NCBI GenBank assembly: GCA_016716605.1
Contig: JADJWA010000001.1
Span: 1,736,001 to 1,800,000 of the forward strand
Source: Flavobacteriales bacterium
Lineage (GTDB): Bacteria; Bacteroidota; Bacteroidia; Flavobacteriales_F; PHOS-HE28
Reading direction: 5' to 3'
DNA: 64,000 nucleotides
Shown here: one piece after another, positions 56,024-64,000 of the stretch
Numbering within the stretch: position 1 is the first letter of the stretch
How the letters are laid out: the number at the start of each line of letters is the position of its first letter
The notes under the pieces: generated by a model
The model's database searches: none
What the model saw: only the letters and a program-made list of their open reading frames with translations
Told to the model about the DNA's origin: nothing
Translations under genes and position numbers: made by a program

Positions 56024-58274
56024 CCGATTATTCTTCATGGGCATCGCCCTGCTTGCAGCCGAAGGGCTCATCGCACAAGCTGAAGTGCTCACGCCCTTGC
56101 AGGCGCGGCCCGTCCCCGAAGCCATCCGAGCCTTGCGGAAGGCCGACGGCCTCAACGAGCACTTCATCTACTTGAATGACACCCAGACCCTGCCCATCGT
56201 CGATGATTTCTCCATCGACCGCACCCGTAAGCGCTGGGCGCAGGCCACGGATCCCGGGGTCACCCTCGAGGAGACCATTTACCGCTTGGAAGTGGCCGGC
56301 GCGAGCACTTGGGACATGGTCTTCAGCGACGATACCACCTTCACCTACCTCACCGACATGGATCCCGTGCCCCCGGTGACCACCCGCACACCGCTGCCGC
56401 CGATCACGGTGCTCTTGCGCGATGTCACGGTTTATCCTCCCACGGACCTCGTCGTGGAAGCTTGGCCGGCCTACAACATCTTCGATACCATCCAGAGCCC
56501 GTCGCCCGACATCCTCTTCCTCACCAGCCCGGAGCTGATCCAGGATTCGCTCCTGGTCTATGAAGTTCCCATCGATACGCGCACCTACATGAACCCGGAT
56601 AACAGCGTGCGCCCGCTTATCCTATGGGAGGACGACGACGTGTACATCAACGGCAACTATCCCATTGAGCCGCCCACCATCGGAGTGGCCACCTTCGATG
56701 GATTGGCGCGCACCGGTTACCCGTACGATTATGAGCAGTTCACGGCCTATGGAATCGCCGACCACCTGACCTCGGTGCCCATCGACCTTTCCACGTTCGG
56801 ACCAGAGGACTCCCTCTACCTGAGTTTCTTCTACCAGACCATCGGCCTCAGCGCCGACAACGACGTGCAGCCCGTGGATAGCCTGGTGCTCGAATTCTGG
56901 AACCCGCTGGGCTTCTGGAACCGCGTGTGGCGTACGCCCTACGTGCCCCAGGCAGCCTTCGAGCAGGTGCTGGTGCCCATCAAGCTCGCCCAGTATTTCC
57001 AGGGCGATTTCCGGTTCCGCTTCCTCAACTACGGCCGGCTGAGCGGTTCCTATGATCACTGGCACCTCGATTATGTGCGCCTCGACCAGCAGCGCAGCTT
57101 CGACGATACGCGCCTGATCGATGTGGCCTACATGTACCCGGAGACCAGTTTGCTGCAGACGTACACTAGCGTCACCTTCGGGAAGTTCGCCGAGACGCCA
57201 TCGACCTACATGGCCCCGAGCATCACCGCATCGCAGCGGAACCTGGACACCGAGGACCGCTTCATCACCTACGGCATGCTCGCGCGCGAGGAGAACGGCA
57301 ATGGGCCCGTGGCCTTCAGCAACGGCCTCAACTCCAGCGGCAACGCCAGTTCCATCTTCCCGAGCGACCATCCCATCGCAGCCGCACCGAATAACTTCGT
57401 GTACGACCCCACCCTCAGCACCGATGCCGCCTTCTGGCGCGTGAAGCTCTGGACCAACGCCACGCCCGACATCAACAAGTACAACGACACGGTCGCCTTC
57501 GTGCAGGAGATCAGCAACTACATGGCCTACGACGATGGCAGCGCGGAGATGGGCTATGGCATCACGGCGTCGGGCGCCGCTGCCGCCTTGCGCTTCGACA
57601 TCAGCGGTCAGGACAGCTTGCGCGCCGTTCGCATGTACTTCAATCCGCAGGCGAATGACCCCAACGATTCGCCCAACCCGGAGGAAGGCAGTTTCCTGAT
57701 CACCGTTTGGAAGAGCCTGGATCCGGAAGTGATCCAGCACCAGAACTTCACCTTCTCATCGCCCACCTACCGCCTCGACGGCATCGACCACTTCGTGGAG
57801 ATCCCGCTCGACAGCACGATCATGGTAGAAGGCACCATCTACGTGGGCTGGGTGCAGACCAACAACGTGAAGCTCAACGTCGGCTTCGACCGCAATCGCA
57901 ACAACCAGGACAAGCTCTTCCGCAGGCTCACGCTCAACTTCGGGCCGAGCACGCAGCAGGGCTCCTTGATGCTGCGCCCTGTATTCGTCGCGGCGGTGGA
58001 TCCGTTCGCGAACGTGCCGGAAGAAGCGGATGGACCAGGCGTGCTCCTCTTCCCGAATCCGGCCAATGAGGTGGTGATGGCACGGATGAGCGTGCCGGTT
58101 GAAGGCGCGCGGCTGCTTATCTGTGATGCCATGGGACGCACCGTGGCGGATGACCTCTTCACGGACGGCCGCTTGGTTGACGTGAGTGCGCTGGCCAACG
58201 GCCTCTACGTGGCGCGCATCGCCCATGCCGATGGCTCACTGATCGCGCAAGAGCGCCTGCTGATCCAGCGCTGA
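56013..58274 (+). CDS. Large secreted T9SS-sorted protein of unknown function
   Basis: This 753-residue protein starts MNRSRLFFMGIALLAAEGLI at 56013, within the end of the PASTA gene. It has a signal peptide, a long beta-rich body and no recognised catalytic motif. The C-terminus is a type A sorting tail with LLFPNPANEVVMARMS and LANGLYVARIAHADG. Segments such as FRFLNYGRLSGSYDHWHLDY suggest a jelly-roll or MAM-like fold. It is translationally coupled to PASTA upstream and to rluD downstream (stop TGA shares its last base with the ATG). The role is likely structural or adhesive. Confidence 0.75.
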   Translation: MNRSRLFFMGIALLAAEGLIAQAEVLTPLQARPVPEAIRALRKADGLNEHFIYLNDTQTLPIVDDFSIDRTRKRWAQATDPGVTLEETIYRLEVAGASTWDMVFSDDTTFTYLTDMDPVPPVTTRTPLPPITVLLRDVTVYPPTDLVVEAWPAYNIFDTIQSPSPDILFLTSPELIQDSLLVYEVPIDTRTYMNPDNSVRPLILWEDDDVYINGNYPIEPPTIGVATFDGLARTGYPYDYEQFTAYGIADHLTSVPIDLSTFGPEDSLYLSFFYQTIGLSADNDVQPVDSLVLEFWNPLGFWNRVWRTPYVPQAAFEQVLVPIKLAQYFQGDFRFRFLNYGRLSGSYDHWHLDYVRLDQQRSFDDTRLIDVAYMYPETSLLQTYTSVTFGKFAETPSTYMAPSITASQRNLDTEDRFITYGMLAREENGNGPVAFSNGLNSSGNASSIFPSDHPIAAAPNNFVYDPTLSTDAAFWRVKLWTNATPDINKYNDTVAFVQEISNYMAYDDGSAEMGYGITASGAAAALRFDISGQDSLRAVRMYFNPQANDPNDSPNPEEGSFLITVWKSLDPEVIQHQNFTFSSPTYRLDGIDHFVEIPLDSTIMVEGTIYVGWVQTNNVKLNVGFDRNRNNQDKLFRRLTLNFGPSTQQGSLMLRPVFVAAVDPFANVPEEADGPGVLLFPNPANEVVMARMSVPVEGARLLICDAMGRTVADDLFTDGRLVDVSALANGLYVARIAHADGSLIAQERLLIQR

Positions 58275-59326
58275 TGGATCAGGATCCGGCTGAATCGCTC
58301 GGCGAAGAGCAGGAGCTCTTCGAGCACCATCGCATCGTATGCGATCCGAAGCAATCGCTGATCCGGCTCGATAAGTTCCTGTTCGACCGCCTGGCCAACA
58401 CCTCCCGCAGCCGGATCCAGGCCGCTGCGAAAGCCGGCAATGTGCTGGTGAATGAGAAGCCCGCCAAGCCCAGCCAGAAGGTGAAGCCGGGCGATGCGGT
58501 CAGCATCGTGCTGCCTTATCCGCAGCGCGAAGTGGAACTGCTGCCGGAGGACATCCCGCTGGTGACGCTCTTCGAGGATGAGCACCTGGTGGTGATCGAC
58601 AAGCCCGCCGGCCTGGTGGTGCATCCGGGCCACGGCAATTGGACCGGCACGCTGGTGAATGCACTGCTCTTCCACTTCGGCAAATTGCCACCGGTGCCCG
58701 GTGCTGAGATCCCGCGCCCAGGACTGGTGCACCGCCTCGATAAGGACACCAGTGGCGTGATGGTGGTGGGCAAGACCGAGGAAGCGCTCTCGCACCTGGC
58801 CCGGCAATTCTTCGATCGCACCAGCGATCGCCGGTACAACGGAATCGTGTGGGGCGACTTCGCCGAGGATGAAGGCCTGATCGAAGGGCACATCGGCCGC
58901 AGCAACAAGGACCGCACGGTGATGCAGGTCTTCCCCGAGGGCGAGCACGGCAAAGCCGCCGTGACGCGGTGGCGCGTGATCGAGCGATTTCGTTATGTGA
59001 CGCTGGTGGAGTGCAAGCTCGAGACAGGCCGCACGCACCAGATCCGCGCGCACATGCAGTGGGTCGGCCACCCCCTCTTCAACGATGCGGCGTACGGCGG
59101 TGATCGCATCCTCAAGGGGACCACCTTCACCAAGTACCGGCAATTCGTCGAGAATTGCTTCGCGCTGCTGCCGCGCCAAGCCTTGCACGCGCGCACGCTC
59201 GATTTCGATCACCCCGCCACCGGTAAGCGCATGCGCTTCGAGAGCACCTTGCCCCTAGACATGCAGGCGGTGCTGGAGAAGTGGCGCACGTACACTAGCG
59301 CGAAGCCGCTGGAAGGGGAGGAGTGA
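58274..59326 (+). CDS. rluD: RluA-family 23S rRNA pseudouridine synthase (RluD-like)
   Basis: This 350-residue enzyme makes pseudouridines, in RluD at positions 1911, 1915 and 1917 of 23S rRNA. The S4 RNA-binding domain is at about residues 35-80 (IRLDKFLFDRLANTSRSRIQ). The catalytic Asp is in GLVHRLDKDTSGVMVVGKT. VIDKPAGLVVHPGHGNWTGT and TGRTHQIRAHMQWVGHPLF are also conserved. The start ATG at 58274 overlaps the T9SS gene stop by one base. It closes the PASTA-T9SS-rluD unit. Confidence 0.92.
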   Translation: MDQDPAESLGEEQELFEHHRIVCDPKQSLIRLDKFLFDRLANTSRSRIQAAAKAGNVLVNEKPAKPSQKVKPGDAVSIVLPYPQREVELLPEDIPLVTLFEDEHLVVIDKPAGLVVHPGHGNWTGTLVNALLFHFGKLPPVPGAEIPRPGLVHRLDKDTSGVMVVGKTEEALSHLARQFFDRTSDRRYNGIVWGDFAEDEGLIEGHIGRSNKDRTVMQVFPEGEHGKAAVTRWRVIERFRYVTLVECKLETGRTHQIRAHMQWVGHPLFNDAAYGGDRILKGTTFTKYRQFVENCFALLPRQALHARTLDFDHPATGKRMRFESTLPLDMQAVLEKWRTYTSAKPLEGEE

Positions 59327-59331
59327 GCGCG

Positions 59332-60705
59332 CTACCGGCTCACAAGCACTTTCCCAACAAAACCACTATGGCCGGTGATCTGAACGAAGTACAGACCTGA
59401 ACGCAGGTGTTGTGTGCTGAATATGTCACTTCGACCGGCGTTGCTGACCAGCGCCTTGCGAAACATCATTCGGCCCATTTGGTCGAAGAGCGTCATCTCG
59501 TAGCGCCCGTTTGACAGCTCGGTCATTACCCATTGGTCCACGCCAACGGCAGCGATTGCAGGCTCAAGAGGTGCCGCAACAACCTCTGCAACCGCCACCG
59601 GCCCGCTGCACTCGCCTACATAGCTCTCGCCTATGAACTTGGCAACTCCGTTCACGAACACGCCATCGAGCGTGTCGCCGAACTTCACCATGAAGAGCGT
59701 GTCTTTGTAGAACGCCATGTCTGAAAGGGAACCAGGGTCAGAGACGAGGTCGCCCGGCACGCCGCACCATTCGGTGCCATCCCATGTAGCCAGACCCTTG
59801 CTCGAAACGCCACCCGCATAGTTGCAGAAGTGCCGCACCCACAGCAGGCCTTCGTGAACGAGCATCTTCACGGAGCATAGCGTGCTTGTGTTGTTCAAGT
59901 TGACTTGAATCCCGGAGCCCATGGAGTGGTAAGCGGTTCCATCCCAGCGCATTATGTTCATGCCAGCGTTGCCGGTGTTCGTTGTGAACTGCCCGCCGAT
60001 GTATAGGTCGTTCCCGTAAACCTCAAGCGAACCGACTCCGGAAAGACCGCCAAGAATGCCTTGGCCAAGGGGCTGCCATTCGCCATCAACCAACTCGAAC
60101 ACGCAGCGCGCAGTACCGATCGAGGCGTTACTACTGATAACCAGCCGATCATTGTACTTCACGATATTGCCTACTGTGTTGTCGGGGTCATCAATATCGC
60201 CAATGGGCACCCATGAGCTCCCAATGCGTTTGGCTACGCCTTGGGCTGGAACCCCATCGGCAAAGTCAATTGCGCCAACCGCGTACATCGTGTCTTCTAC
60301 GGAGCACAAGCGTGCGACAGCGGATCCGATGACGCTGCCATAAGAGCGCCATGCAGTTCCGTCATGGTAAGCCACTCTGCTGGAGGGCTGCCCATTCAGT
60401 TCTTCGAAGTCACCACCTATGAACAGCGTGTCATGATGCTGAAGAATGCTGAGAATCCTTCCAGGAACCACACCGGGCAAGGTGTCCCAATCCGCGTTCA
60501 CATACCTGAGCACGCGGTTGGAGCTGTACCATAAGCTGCCCAAGGCGAGTGTGCCTCCATAGTACAGCGTGTCCTCGCCTGGGCTGGTGCATAGGTAGCC
60601 CGTGGACCACTGATCACCAGGGAAAGCGGTGGGCGCCCAATGAGGCTGGGCACATGCAGCAACCAAATGTGCGCAGCAAACCCCCGATGCGAGTATGCGA
60701 GCCAT
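59332..60705 (-). CDS. Secreted beta-propeller-like protein with atypical C-terminal domain
   Basis: This 457-residue protein has a signal peptide (MARILASGVCCAHLVAACAQ). The body (about 25-365) is a run of Gly/Trp/Asp-rich repeats such as VLRYVNADWDTLPGVVPGRI and HHDTLFIGGDFEELNGQ, as in kelch/delta-60-repeat propellers. The C-terminal ~75 residues read VDQWVMTELSNGRYEMTLFD and GLYFVQITGHSGFVGKVLVS. That tail is T9SS-like but lacks the usual PNP motif, and matches the tail of the next gene. It is less GC-rich than its neighbours. The stop is 3 nt from the next gene on the same strand. Confidence 0.7.
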   Translation of the reverse strand: MARILASGVCCAHLVAACAQPHWAPTAFPGDQWSTGYLCTSPGEDTLYYGGTLALGSLWYSSNRVLRYVNADWDTLPGVVPGRILSILQHHDTLFIGGDFEELNGQPSSRVAYHDGTAWRSYGSVIGSAVARLCSVEDTMYAVGAIDFADGVPAQGVAKRIGSSWVPIGDIDDPDNTVGNIVKYNDRLVISSNASIGTARCVFELVDGEWQPLGQGILGGLSGVGSLEVYGNDLYIGGQFTTNTGNAGMNIMRWDGTAYHSMGSGIQVNLNNTSTLCSVKMLVHEGLLWVRHFCNYAGGVSSKGLATWDGTEWCGVPGDLVSDPGSLSDMAFYKDTLFMVKFGDTLDGVFVNGVAKFIGESYVGECSGPVAVAEVVAAPLEPAIAAVGVDQWVMTELSNGRYEMTLFDQMGRMMFRKALVSNAGRSDIFSTQHLRSGLYFVQITGHSGFVGKVLVSR

Positions 60706-60708
60706 GTG

Positions 60709-63252
60709 CTAGCGGCTTACGATGAGCCTGAAGGCAGCTGCGCGTAGTCCGGCCACTCGCGCCAAATACACCCCTTGGCCGAGCTCGCTGGTGTCGATAA
60801 GGCTGCTTCGGCCTTGGCTACTAGGAAGGCTAGCTTGTCTCGCAAGCCTGCCTTCTGCATCGAAGAGACTGAATCGGTAATTGCCATCCGGCAAACCACC
60901 GAGCACCCATTGATCAGTTCCAATGGCCATGGCGAAAACGTCTGGAGTGGACAACGTTTGCACGTCCGGCAAGCCGGTGAATGCGTCAATGCAAATGGCC
61001 GTGACGAAGGCGTCCGTGCCGTTCGGCACCTGGGCATTGAAAACGGTCTGGAACCAGGCATCGTTGCCGGGGTTGAACAACGGGAAGAAAGAGGTGTCAG
61101 GCGCGGCCACTTTCGATGTCGAGCCGCTCAAATACAATTGTGTGGGCGCGAGCGCGATAGAGTTGATGGTCTCGATGAAGGGGAAGCCGCCGAAGAAAGG
61201 CGGCTGGCGCTCTTCGCCGCCGAAGTAAGTGGCGAGAATCAGGTAGTGGTCCGGCGTCCACGTCATCAGGAATGCATCAGCACCGAGCATGGGGGCGCCT
61301 GTGATGATGCTGTCCTGGAAGTAAATCCCATTCATTTCGGCGGAAGCATTCAATGGCGATTCGCCAATGGCCTGCGCAAGGATGCGCCCGGCGACGTGGA
61401 TGTTGCCATTTGCGTCAATGCGCACGGCTTGCACATCCATACGATTAGGGCCGCTGGCGAGGTAGCTGGTCCACGTCCGTGAACGGTCCTGCCCGAACTC
61501 GAAGATGACCTGATCGCTCTCCGTGTACTGGTGCCACCCCACGCCTGGTACGACGTCGACAGCCTGATTCGTGGCGGCCACGAACACAATGTTGCCGGAA
61601 GGACCGATTTCCAGAATGTTCTTTCCATCCACATACTCAATGCCTTCCCAACCGATGAAGGTCCCCCACTGCACGTCACCATCCAAGGTGAACTCCACGA
61701 GCACTAGGTCACCGCCACCGTCGGCATAAATCGGCTGGTCGTAGGCATTGGCACCGCCATCCAGAATGGGTTCGAATCCTGGGCTTTCGCTGGTGCCGAC
61801 CGCAATGATCCGGTTGCCGTGGCATTGAACCTTCCAGAGCCTGTCGGTCTGTTCATCCCCGACGTGCGTGGTGTAGCGCAGGTTGTCGGAAACATCAAGC
61901 GCGATGATGAAGCCGTCAACCCCGCCAGAGTGTGGCCTGACATAGGCGCCCGGTGGTTGATTGGCCGGTTGTGGCATTGTGCCCTGTGAGCCGCCGGCAA
62001 TCACCAGGCGCCCCAGACTGTCAAGGTCGAGGCCATACACGCGCGAGTAGTAGTTCCCTAGGTAGGTTGACCAGCGCAGATTACCATCGATGTCGAATTG
62101 TGCGACAAAGCCGTTGACCACGCCACCTGCCGTGCCTGTGCTGTCGTTGTATGCTCCGGGTTTCTCGTCGATGTAGAGGCCATTGTCCTGAATCTCACCT
62201 CCGATGTAAATGTCCGTTCCGTCGAAGATGCTCCTCACTGCCATCGCGTTTGGATAGGCGTGTGCGTCAACGCCATCATTACCGCCATAGAATGCGGTCC
62301 ACTTCAAAACATGATTCACATCAAAGCGGGTCACGAAAATGGGCCAAGGAACATTCGCGAATTGAAGGTCGAAGCCAGGGTCATTCGGGAAGAAGGAGTA
62401 GGCTGAATTGGTGACGCCTGCAACAAAGTAGTTGCCTGCGGTATCCGTTTCACTAACGTAGATGTATTCTTCATTTGCATCGCCCAGGTAACTGCTCCAG
62501 CAAAGGCCTTCCGCTTCATCATATGCGACCGGTTCGGGCCCCGCCTGCAAGTACAGCGGCAGCTCCGTGTCGTACGCGTCGAACTCGAAGCGCACGAGGT
62601 CCAGCCCATTGTCCGGCAAGTACTCGGCATTCCAGGAAAGCGGTTGCGGAACGCCCTGTGCATCAAGTTGGAATGCGCGCACCTGGTTCAGCTTGATGAA
62701 CTTACCATCGCGCCAGATCTTCAACGCGCCCTCCACATCCACCTTCAGGCTGTCCTGTCCTTCGAATCCCAGCATCACTTGGTTCGGGTTGAAACCAGGT
62801 CGGCACGTAAGTGTCATCACAGGACCGCTGCTTCGGCTGTGCAGGGATAGGTCCACATCCTTAATGAACTCAGGATATGTGATCCCCTCGAATCCGGATA
62901 TGGCTGTCACGCCGTTCGGTGCGGTGTGCGGCACATAGTAGTGCCTGACATGGCCGCGTTCGCCCCAAGGTTCCGGGGAGGCATAATTCCTCCCAGGACC
63001 GGCGGAGAGCATCCGGATGTTCAAGATGGTGTCGGGTGTGGTGGCGCTCGTATCGCGCAGCGTAACGGCGAAGGTGACCCGCGAGCTATCCTGAAGAAAA
63101 GTATTCAATGGGCTGCCTGATGAGGCGTACAGCACATCGGGGCATGCAACACCGAGGTTGTCGCGAAGTTGGCCCTCATTCTTCCAGAAGCTGAGGGCAG
63201 GATTCCCGGCCGCATCGAAGAAATCGGGAGGGGCTTGCTGGGCTGGAAGCAT
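60709..63252 (-). CDS. Large secreted SBBP-repeat protein, 5' end probably frameshifted
   Basis: The 847-residue frame from the ATG at 63252 encodes a body with SBBP-like beta-propeller repeats (WSSYLGDANEEYIYVSETDT, AGNYFVAGVTNSAYSF, LRWSTYLGNYYSRVYGLDLD). The tail is TDQWVLGGLPDGNYRFSLFD and GVYLARVAGLRAAAFRLIVS, like the downstream gene. The ATG gives no complete signal peptide. The same frame continues upstream as LRSCLTFAALSASVMLPAQQ, a good signal peptide, but has no start codon before the stop at 63334. An ATG at 63314 lies one frame off, so a one-base frameshift near 63290-63312 is likely. Function: probably surface adhesion. Confidence 0.7.
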   Translation of the reverse strand: MLPAQQAPPDFFDAAGNPALSFWKNEGQLRDNLGVACPDVLYASSGSPLNTFLQDSSRVTFAVTLRDTSATTPDTILNIRMLSAGPGRNYASPEPWGERGHVRHYYVPHTAPNGVTAISGFEGITYPEFIKDVDLSLHSRSSGPVMTLTCRPGFNPNQVMLGFEGQDSLKVDVEGALKIWRDGKFIKLNQVRAFQLDAQGVPQPLSWNAEYLPDNGLDLVRFEFDAYDTELPLYLQAGPEPVAYDEAEGLCWSSYLGDANEEYIYVSETDTAGNYFVAGVTNSAYSFFPNDPGFDLQFANVPWPIFVTRFDVNHVLKWTAFYGGNDGVDAHAYPNAMAVRSIFDGTDIYIGGEIQDNGLYIDEKPGAYNDSTGTAGGVVNGFVAQFDIDGNLRWSTYLGNYYSRVYGLDLDSLGRLVIAGGSQGTMPQPANQPPGAYVRPHSGGVDGFIIALDVSDNLRYTTHVGDEQTDRLWKVQCHGNRIIAVGTSESPGFEPILDGGANAYDQPIYADGGGDLVLVEFTLDGDVQWGTFIGWEGIEYVDGKNILEIGPSGNIVFVAATNQAVDVVPGVGWHQYTESDQVIFEFGQDRSRTWTSYLASGPNRMDVQAVRIDANGNIHVAGRILAQAIGESPLNASAEMNGIYFQDSIITGAPMLGADAFLMTWTPDHYLILATYFGGEERQPPFFGGFPFIETINSIALAPTQLYLSGSTSKVAAPDTSFFPLFNPGNDAWFQTVFNAQVPNGTDAFVTAICIDAFTGLPDVQTLSTPDVFAMAIGTDQWVLGGLPDGNYRFSLFDAEGRLARQASLPSSQGRSSLIDTSELGQGVYLARVAGLRAAAFRLIVSR

Positions 63253-63334
63253 TACCGATGCGGAGAGCGCCGCGAAAGTGAGGCAGCTTCGTAGCGTTGG
63301 GCGCTGGGCTTCATCGCGGTTGGCTTTGGGAGGT
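63253..63334 (-). other. Probable missing 5' coding sequence of the SBBP protein
   Basis: On the minus strand this stretch continues the frame with signal-peptide-like residues (PTLRSCLTFAALSASV) up to an in-frame stop. The candidate start MKPSA at 63314 is in another frame. Either a sequencing indel or a real frameshift separates them. Confidence 0.5.
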
Positions 63335-63335
63335 T

Positions 63336-63350
63336 AAAACTAGAAGTTTT
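63336..63350. other. Small AT-rich hairpin upstream of the SBBP gene
   Basis: AAAACT-AGA-AGTTTT is a perfect 6-bp stem with a 3-nt loop. On the minus strand TAGTTTTA inside it resembles a -7 box for the gene starting near 63314. The remainder to 63448 shows nothing recognisable. Confidence 0.35.
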
Positions 63351-63448
63351 CAAGACCGATCTGCGTTCGGTCACAGCCGGTCGCGATCGTGCAATGTGAC
63401 GACGGGCCTCGCGCTTCTGGTTGAGGCCAGCGAGGCAGCATGAGCGGC

Positions 63449-64000
63449 TCAGCGGGGTGATGCACGGCCGAGCCGCGCACGTCCCACCCCAAGGCCGAAT
63501 AGCGCGAGGTCATAGCGCACCGGGTCGGCGGCATCGAATTCGCGTAAGGAGGCGGTGAGCTCCTCCACCGCTTTCCAATCGTCCTGCTTGCGGGTAAGGA
63601 GGCCGAGAGCACGCGCCACGCGGCCGGTATGCACATCAAGCGGCACCATCAGGTCGGCAGGCTTGATCCGTTTCCAGAGACCGAGGTCCACACCGCGGTC
63701 ATTGGGCCGCACCATCCAGCGCAGGTACATGTTGATGCGCTTGGCATTGCTGCCCTTCGATGGATCAGTGACATGCTTGCGTGTGCGCGGCTGATGCTTC
63801 GGCTCGAAGAAGCGTTGCTTGAAGCGCGCGATGGCGGAGCCCATATCGCCGGTCGTTTCGTTCTCAAGGAAAGCCGCTTCGATGCCGCCATGCTTCGCGC
63901 ACAGGTGGCGCAACGCGACGATGAAGTGCTTCAGGTCCGTGCCGTTGAAGGTGCGATGCACGAAGCCGCCCACGTGCTTAAGGTCCGTTGCGTCGGCGTT
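63449..64000 (-). CDS. TIGR02757-family protein, C-terminal part (partial)
   Basis: The frame is open at the right edge of the window, so the N-terminus is outside; 183 codons are visible. It resembles the TIGR02757 family of Bacteroidota: DLKHVGGFVHRTFNGTDLKH, then FKQRFFEPKHQPRTRKHVTD, then KRINMYLRWMVRPNDRGVDL and MVPLDVHTGRVARALGLLTR. The last part, with DVHTGRVARALGLL, recalls helix-hairpin-helix DNA glycosylase-like folds. Function has not been established to my knowledge. Confidence 0.85.
   Translation of the reverse strand, partial: NADATDLKHVGGFVHRTFNGTDLKHFIVALRHLCAKHGGIEAAFLENETTGDMGSAIARFKQRFFEPKHQPRTRKHVTDPSKGSNAKRINMYLRWMVRPNDRGVDLGLWKRIKPADLMVPLDVHTGRVARALGLLTRKQDDWKAVEELTASLREFDAADPVRYDLALFGLGVGRARLGRASPR

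Noticed and set aside
61755..61785. tRNA T-loop-like sequence (GGGTTCGAATCCTGGG)
   Set aside because: The five bases on each side do not pair, no D or anticodon arm is found around it, and it lies inside the SBBP coding sequence.
1..64000. CRISPR array, prophage or biosynthetic gene cluster
   Set aside because: No regularly spaced repeats, no phage structural genes, integrase or transposase, and no assembly-line enzymes were seen.

Overview
The window is a gene-dense, strongly GC-rich chromosomal segment from a Bacteroidota bacterium, probably an uncultured member of the Flavobacteriales or a relative. Grounds: at least eight proteins end in type IX secretion (T9SS) sorting domains; gliding genes gldB and gldC and a PorT-like barrel protein are present; MurF and alanine racemase are fused, as in many Bacteroidota; the primary sigma factor is short and lacks region 1.1; and many genes are preceded by a Bacteroidota-type -7 element (TAnnTTTG, here most often TACCTTCG). 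I saw no tRNA, rRNA, CRISPR array, prophage or intact insertion sequence. The layout is mostly core housekeeping genes with secreted-protein genes interspersed.

Layout. 1-6.2 kb: end of a secreted T9SS protein, a secreted M14 carboxypeptidase, a small Cys-rich protein and a secreted subtilase. 6.2-13.7 kb: an orphan restriction-type nuclease domain, AMP nucleosidase, DNA polymerase III delta, an amidohydrolase lipoprotein coupled to a polytopic membrane protein, and a response regulator/histidine kinase pair. 13.9-19.5 kb: rplU-rpmA, then serS, a lipoprotein, a TPR protein, a DUF4286 protein and rsmA, joined by 4-nt overlaps. 19.6-25.5 kb: a broken cation antiporter remnant, NifU/Mrp iron-sulfur genes, fabD, a Bax-inhibitor-1 protein, folE-queD and hldD; a long near-perfect inverted repeat covers the hldD start codon. 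25.5-34.7 kb: a MerR regulator, an M23 peptidase, alaS, a secreted esterase bracketed by a duplicated alkD 3' end, the murF-alr fusion and tdk. 34.8-39.4 kb: a conserved hypothetical, an M28 peptidase, rsmI, a quinone-oxidoreductase-like enzyme and a GEVED/T9SS protein. 39.6-46.1 kb: korAB, a TonB-dependent receptor and a beta-barrel protein. 46.1-50.1 kb: nadE, a PorT-like protein, gldB, gldC and rpoD. 50.2-55.1 kb: pnp, rpsO, accD and a class I aldolase. 55.2-59.3 kb: PASTA protein, T9SS protein and rluD, translationally coupled. 59.3-64 kb: two large secreted proteins with a shared atypical C-terminal domain, and the end of a TIGR02757-family gene.

Functionally the window combines central information processing (replication, translation, rRNA modification, RNA decay), envelope building (murF-alr, heptose epimerase, M23, fatty acid synthesis) and the secretion/gliding apparatus with several of its cargo proteins (peptidases, an esterase, adhesin-like proteins). 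I found no convincing new defence or biosynthetic system. The most unusual signals are structural: the inverted repeat at hldD, the esterase gene flanked by alkD copies, a probable frameshift through the signal peptide of the largest secreted protein, overlapping divergent promoters at porT/gldB, and an atypical pair of putative T9SS tails.
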